From Paenibacillus cremeus (GTDB lineage Bacteria > Bacillota > Bacilli > Paenibacillales > NBRC-103111), in contig NZ_VNJI01000005.1 in NCBI RefSeq assembly GCF_007786445.1, forward strand, positions 124,001 through 188,000: DNA of 64,000 bases. Reading direction: 5' to 3'. Under the pieces are notes generated by a model. That model made no database searches. It was not told the DNA's origin and was given only the letters and a program-made list of their open reading frames with translations. Made by a program: the position numbers and the translations under genes. Shown here piece after piece: positions 60,864 through 64,000 of the stretch; positions within the stretch are counted from its first letter, which is position 1, and each line of letters opens with the position of its first letter.

Positions 60864-62062
60864 ATGTGAATGAGGGCTTGAACCCGTTTCAGTTCGCCGG
60901 AACGCCGGTGATTCAGTTTGGCAGCGGTATGCTTCGCAAGCTGGTGGATGTGCTGCCTTCGGGGGCGCAACGGATTTTGTTCGTGATGGGCAGCTTTCAG
61001 CGAACGAATGCGGACGCTTGGGAGCAGGTCGCAGCCGCGCTGTCCTCGAAGCAGATCGGGTACGAGATCGCCTTGATCCATCACGAGCCCACTGTGGACT
61101 GGGTGGATCAAGTAGTTGAGAGGCATCGATTAGGAGGAATCGATGCCGTTGTCGCTATCGGCGGCGGCAGTGCCATGGACGCGGGCAAAGCCGTGTCGGC
61201 GATGCTGTGCACCGAGCCGGGGGATACGGTGCTCCACTATCTGGAGGGCACGCCAGGGTATCGCGCGCACAGCGGCCGCAAGGTGCCTTTTGTCGCGATC
61301 CCGACCACGTCAGGCACCGGCAGCGAAATGACGAAGAATGCCGTCATTGCGATTACGGACAGCTTCAAACGGTCGATCCGGCATGACCGGTTTATCCCGG
61401 ATGCGGCGATTCTCGATCCGCTGCTGACGATCAGCTGCCCGGCATCCGTGAAAGCGGCCAGCGGGTTCGATGCACTGACGCAGTTGATTGAATCCTACGT
61501 CTCGACGAAAGCTTCGCCGCTGACAGACGCCTTGGCGCTCTCCGGCATCGAAGCAGCCGCGCGGAGCTTGCTGCCAATATGCACCGATGCATCGGACGAT
61601 GCGGCGCTCCACGAGCAGATGGCCTACGCCTCAATGCTCTCCGGCATTACACTGGCCCATGCGGGCCTCGGGCTCGTTCACGGGCTCGCCGGTCCGCTCG
61701 GCGGCTTGTTCCCGGTTCCGCACGGCGTCATCTGCGCGACGTTGATCGCCGAAGTGACGAAACGGAACCTGGAGCAGCTGCAGGAGCAGCAGGCCGATGA
61801 GGCGGCTGGGCACGGCTGGGCCAAATACGCCAAGGTCGGCGCGATCCTCACCGGTCACTCGGAGCAGGATGTGCAGGGCTGCTGCGCGCGCTTGGTAGCG
61901 TATCTCGAGACGCTCACGGAGCAGCTGCGCATCCCCCGCCTAGGCGATTATGGCGTGACCGCCGACAACCTTGACGCCGTGCTCGACGCCAGCGATAACA
62001 AGATGAGCCCGGTCACGCTTGATCGCACCGTGATGCGGGAGATTTTAGTGGCTCGGATATAG
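60857..62062 (+). CDS. iron-containing alcohol dehydrogenase
   Basis: 401 residues from ATG 60857 (GGAGAG before it, overlapping the previous stop). Group III dehydrogenase fold: NAD-binding GGGSAMDAGKAVSA near residue 100, TTSGTGSEMTKNAVI near 160, and metal ligands in HAGLGLVHGLAGPLGGLFPVPHG (three His) with an upstream Asp. It acts on an unknown alcohol or aldehyde in the cytoplasm; the ABM partner suggests a sugar- or quinone-derived substrate. Confidence 0.93.
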   Translation: MVNVNEGLNPFQFAGTPVIQFGSGMLRKLVDVLPSGAQRILFVMGSFQRTNADAWEQVAAALSSKQIGYEIALIHHEPTVDWVDQVVERHRLGGIDAVVAIGGGSAMDAGKAVSAMLCTEPGDTVLHYLEGTPGYRAHSGRKVPFVAIPTTSGTGSEMTKNAVIAITDSFKRSIRHDRFIPDAAILDPLLTISCPASVKAASGFDALTQLIESYVSTKASPLTDALALSGIEAAARSLLPICTDASDDAALHEQMAYASMLSGITLAHAGLGLVHGLAGPLGGLFPVPHGVICATLIAEVTKRNLEQLQEQQADEAAGHGWAKYAKVGAILTGHSEQDVQGCCARLVAYLETLTEQLRIPRLGDYGVTADNLDAVLDASDNKMSPVTLDRTVMREILVARI

Positions 62063-62080
62063 CGGGTAGAAAATAGCTGC

Positions 62081-62290
62081 TCCGAAAGCAACGAATCTCG
62101 GCACGGAACACTTGCAACTAATCCCGGCACGTACTGACTTCCGGAGCCAATAGTTGCTTCAAGAGCAGCTATTTCCGCCATTCCGCGCACATAGCCGAGC
62201 GACCCGCATATTAGCTGCTCCAAAGGCAACTAATCCCAGCACGTCCTGCCTTTCAGCACCAATAGCTGCTTCAAGAGCAGCTATTGCACC
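62081..62290. repeat. two copies of a hairpin-bearing intergenic repeat
   Basis: Two related units of about 80-95 bp lie in tandem: each starts near AGCTGCTCC, contains a CAACTAATCCC/AGCACGT-like middle and ends with a hairpin, AATAGTTGCT-TCAAG-AGCAGCTATT (62149-62173) and AATAGCTGCT-TCAAG-AGCAGCTATT (62261-62285). No coding sequence or T-tail is seen. Similar elements are common between Paenibacillus genes (recollection, not checked). Confidence 0.7.
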
Positions 62291-62332
62291 ACGTGCCGCA
62301 TAGCTCATCCCCCGCAAATCTTCGCTCACTAA

Positions 62333-62494
62333 CTAGCTGATCTTTTTATCATTTTCCGCAAGCTGAGCTTTGCGTGTCTGAATACAACGGTTAAGGAGCC
62401 CGGCTATAATCTCAAGCTGCTCAATACTAGCCACTTTTAAAAAATACCGGATCATTCTTCGAGTTTGAAGATGATGAAAAAGTTCATTTCGCAT
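62333..62494 (-). CDS. small protein of unknown function, 53 residues
   Basis: The frame from ATG 62494 (AGGATGG 8 bases before) reads MRNELFHHLQTRRMIRYF through EQLEIIAGLLNRCIQTRKAQ to a TAG at 62333. It is basic, fully helical in appearance, and has no membrane segment. Codon use and start signal look genuine; a short helical hairpin recalls Spo0E-like or degradation-adaptor small proteins, but no signature is seen. Confidence 0.65.
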   Translation of the reverse strand: MRNELFHHLQTRRMIRYFLKVASIEQLEIIAGLLNRCIQTRKAQLAENDKKIS

Positions 62495-62607
62495 GTCGGA
62501 ACCATCCTATCTTTTAAACTGGAATATTTATACCGTATCACATGATACAAATCGTATCACCAATTTCAGAGATTGACAAGTCCTGTTCTCTATTAAGTTT
62601 AGATAAC

Positions 62608-62656
62608 AAAAAGCTTGCAAGCCCACAAAGCATCCCTGCCCTGCGACTTGCAAGCT
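62608..62656 (-). terminator. terminator of the alditol oxidase gene
   Basis: AGCTTGCAAG and CTTGCAAGCT form a 10-bp stem around a 25-base loop, followed on the minus strand by TTTTTG. Confidence 0.8.
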
Positions 62657-62684
62657 ATTCATACATCGCGCCAGCCCCGCTACT

Positions 62685-63956
62685 CTACAACCCCATAATA
62701 TAACGATTTAAATAATCATTGCGGAACTTGCCTTCGGGATCATAGCGAAGCAGCAGCTGTTGAAACTCCGGCAGCTTCTCGTAAAGCGATTGCAGACGGC
62801 TGTACGGCATCGTAAACAGCTTCGCCCAGTGTGGACGCGCTTGGAACGGCGCCAGCTTCTCCTCGATCAACGGCAGCACCTGCTGAACCGCTTCCCAGTT
62901 CGCTTTCCAGGTAAAATGAATGCCCACCGAATCCTGCTGGTAACACGGGCTCATCCATAATTCGTCGGCAGCAATCGTGCGAACCTCGGAAACATGCAGC
63001 AGCGGTGAAATCTGCTCACTAAGCTCACTTAATGCGCTCAACGCCTCAAAAGCCGCGGACCGCGGCACAAAATACTCGCTCTGCAGCTCTTCCCCGGCGC
63101 TCGGCATGAAATCCATGCGAAAATGCGGCAGCCGCTCGTGCGATGGCCCAGGAATCCCCAGCTGCTCACTGCAATTTTCTGCCGTGACGCCAGTGACCGG
63201 ATGTCGACGCTCCGTCGCCAAAGCCGCACCATAAAACACCTGCTCCGGCTCCACACCAGCACTACCCTCCGTAATCACATGCTTCCGCCAAACCTGGTTA
63301 ATCGTCGAGTCCTTCCAATCCGTGAACAAGCTGACACTATAAGCACTGGAGGAGATCGCGTCAAAATGCTCCTTCAGCTCCGCCAGCGGCAAGTTGTCAT
63401 AGACATATTGCTGCATCTGGCTTGCTGGGACAATGTCCAAGGTCAGCTTCGTGACTACACCGAGCCCCCCTAGTCCAACCACAGTGCCGGCAAAAATTCC
63501 TTCCTCATCCTGCTCGCGCGAAAATACGACGGTTTCTCCGTTCGCTTGAACGATTTCCATCGCCTGAACGGCTGTGGACAAATTCCCGTTCCGATCCCCT
63601 GATCCGTGCGTAGCCGTAGCAACCGCGCCCGCGACAGTGATGTGCGGAAGGGACGCCAAATTATGCAGCGCATAGCCGTGGCGGTGAAGGTACTGGCCGA
63701 GCTCCCCATACCGGATCCCGCCTTCCACCGTTACCTTATTATGTGTAGGATCTAAGGCAATTACTCGGTTCAGCTTTTGCAGTGAGATCAGACTTTCGGT
63801 GCAGTCGGCGATGCCATTAAACGAGTGGCGCGTGCCCAGCACCTTGATTCGCCCTCTGCGTGCAACCAACTCTTGAACTTGTCCGATTGTTTCGGGGACA
63901 TGGAGCTCCGAAGCACTATACTTGTAGTTCCCTGCCCAGTTGCGATGATTTTCCAC
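62685..63956 (-). CDS. alditol oxidase (AldO/xylitol oxidase type)
   Basis: 423 residues, VAO-fold FAD oxidase. The N-terminal FAD domain has NWAGNYKYSASELHVP, RIKVLGTRHSFNGIAD with His44 at the place where AldO binds FAD covalently, and SLPHITVAGAVATATHGSG. The C-terminal cap has YSVSLFTDWKDS, GIPGPSHERLPHFRMDF, GEELQSEYFVPR and ARPHWAKLFTMP. These match Streptomyces AldO nearly end to end. It oxidises polyols such as xylitol or sorbitol with O2, giving peroxide. GTG 63956 has AAGGAG upstream. Confidence 0.88.
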   Translation of the reverse strand: MENHRNWAGNYKYSASELHVPETIGQVQELVARRGRIKVLGTRHSFNGIADCTESLISLQKLNRVIALDPTHNKVTVEGGIRYGELGQYLHRHGYALHNLASLPHITVAGAVATATHGSGDRNGNLSTAVQAMEIVQANGETVVFSREQDEEGIFAGTVVGLGGLGVVTKLTLDIVPASQMQQYVYDNLPLAELKEHFDAISSSAYSVSLFTDWKDSTINQVWRKHVITEGSAGVEPEQVFYGAALATERRHPVTGVTAENCSEQLGIPGPSHERLPHFRMDFMPSAGEELQSEYFVPRSAAFEALSALSELSEQISPLLHVSEVRTIAADELWMSPCYQQDSVGIHFTWKANWEAVQQVLPLIEEKLAPFQARPHWAKLFTMPYSRLQSLYEKLPEFQQLLLRYDPEGKFRNDYLNRYIMGL

Positions 63957-64000
63957 ACGGATGCACTCCTTGAGAAGTGAATTTGGATAAAAATCCCTAC

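Overview
The window looks like a chromosomal stretch of a Paenibacillus-type (Bacillota, Paenibacillaceae) soil saprophyte. Reasons: mid-50s G+C by eye, strong AGGAGG-type ribosome binding sites, frequent GTG/TTG starts, an unusually dense set of LplA/LplB/YtcP-type oligosaccharide importers paired with YesM/YesN or membrane-anchored AraC regulators, and a fused RhaE-RhaW rhamnose enzyme as in Bacillus. No rRNA, tRNA, CRISPR array, prophage or replication origin was seen. Most genes read leftward (minus strand).

Layout. (1) 1-4549: a MalEFG-type sugar importer (two permeases, binding lipoprotein) divergent from a ROK repressor. (2) 4892-16267: YesN/YesM two-component pair, LplB/YtcP-type permeases, binding lipoprotein, sulfatase, ferritin-like di-iron protein (frameshifted by a 5-bp duplication) and an FAD oxidoreductase, read as one catabolic cluster. 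(3) 16319-16948: fossils of another binding protein and YesM-type kinase. (4) 17012-20098: a threonate/erythronate-type pair (DUF1537 kinase and beta-hydroxyacid dehydrogenase) divergent from an FCD-type GntR regulator, with twin palindromes between them. (5) 20254-31034: a second sulfatase/importer locus in decay: membrane AraC regulator, an LplB permease broken by an IS4-family element and by a deletion, a truncated YtcP permease, an intact binding protein, an intact sulfatase, a DUF3604 enzyme and a sulfatase pseudogene. (6) 31148-35171: small and stress/spore-like genes, including three tandem diverged ferritin-like paralogues, two membrane proteins and a short-chain dehydrogenase.

(7) 35255-55883: a large rhamnogalacturonan/rhamnose regulon: rhaB, rhaA, rhaEW, two GH28 enzymes flanking an unknown 230-residue protein, a two-part GH105 protein, a binding lipoprotein, a YesS/YtdP-like regulator, two permeases and a 1086-residue GH106-like rhamnosidase candidate. 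The logic is: import of pectin side-chain oligomers, intracellular cutting by GH28/GH105/rhamnosidase, then rhamnose isomerisation, phosphorylation and aldol cleavage. (8) 56110-63956: diguanylate cyclase, polysaccharide flippase, folE coupled to a SufR-like Fe-S regulator, an ABM monooxygenase with an iron alcohol dehydrogenase, a small gene and an AldO-type alditol oxidase.

Gene starts were moved from the longest frame where a ribosome binding site clearly picks another codon. Coordinates of short sites were counted by hand and may be off by one to three bases.
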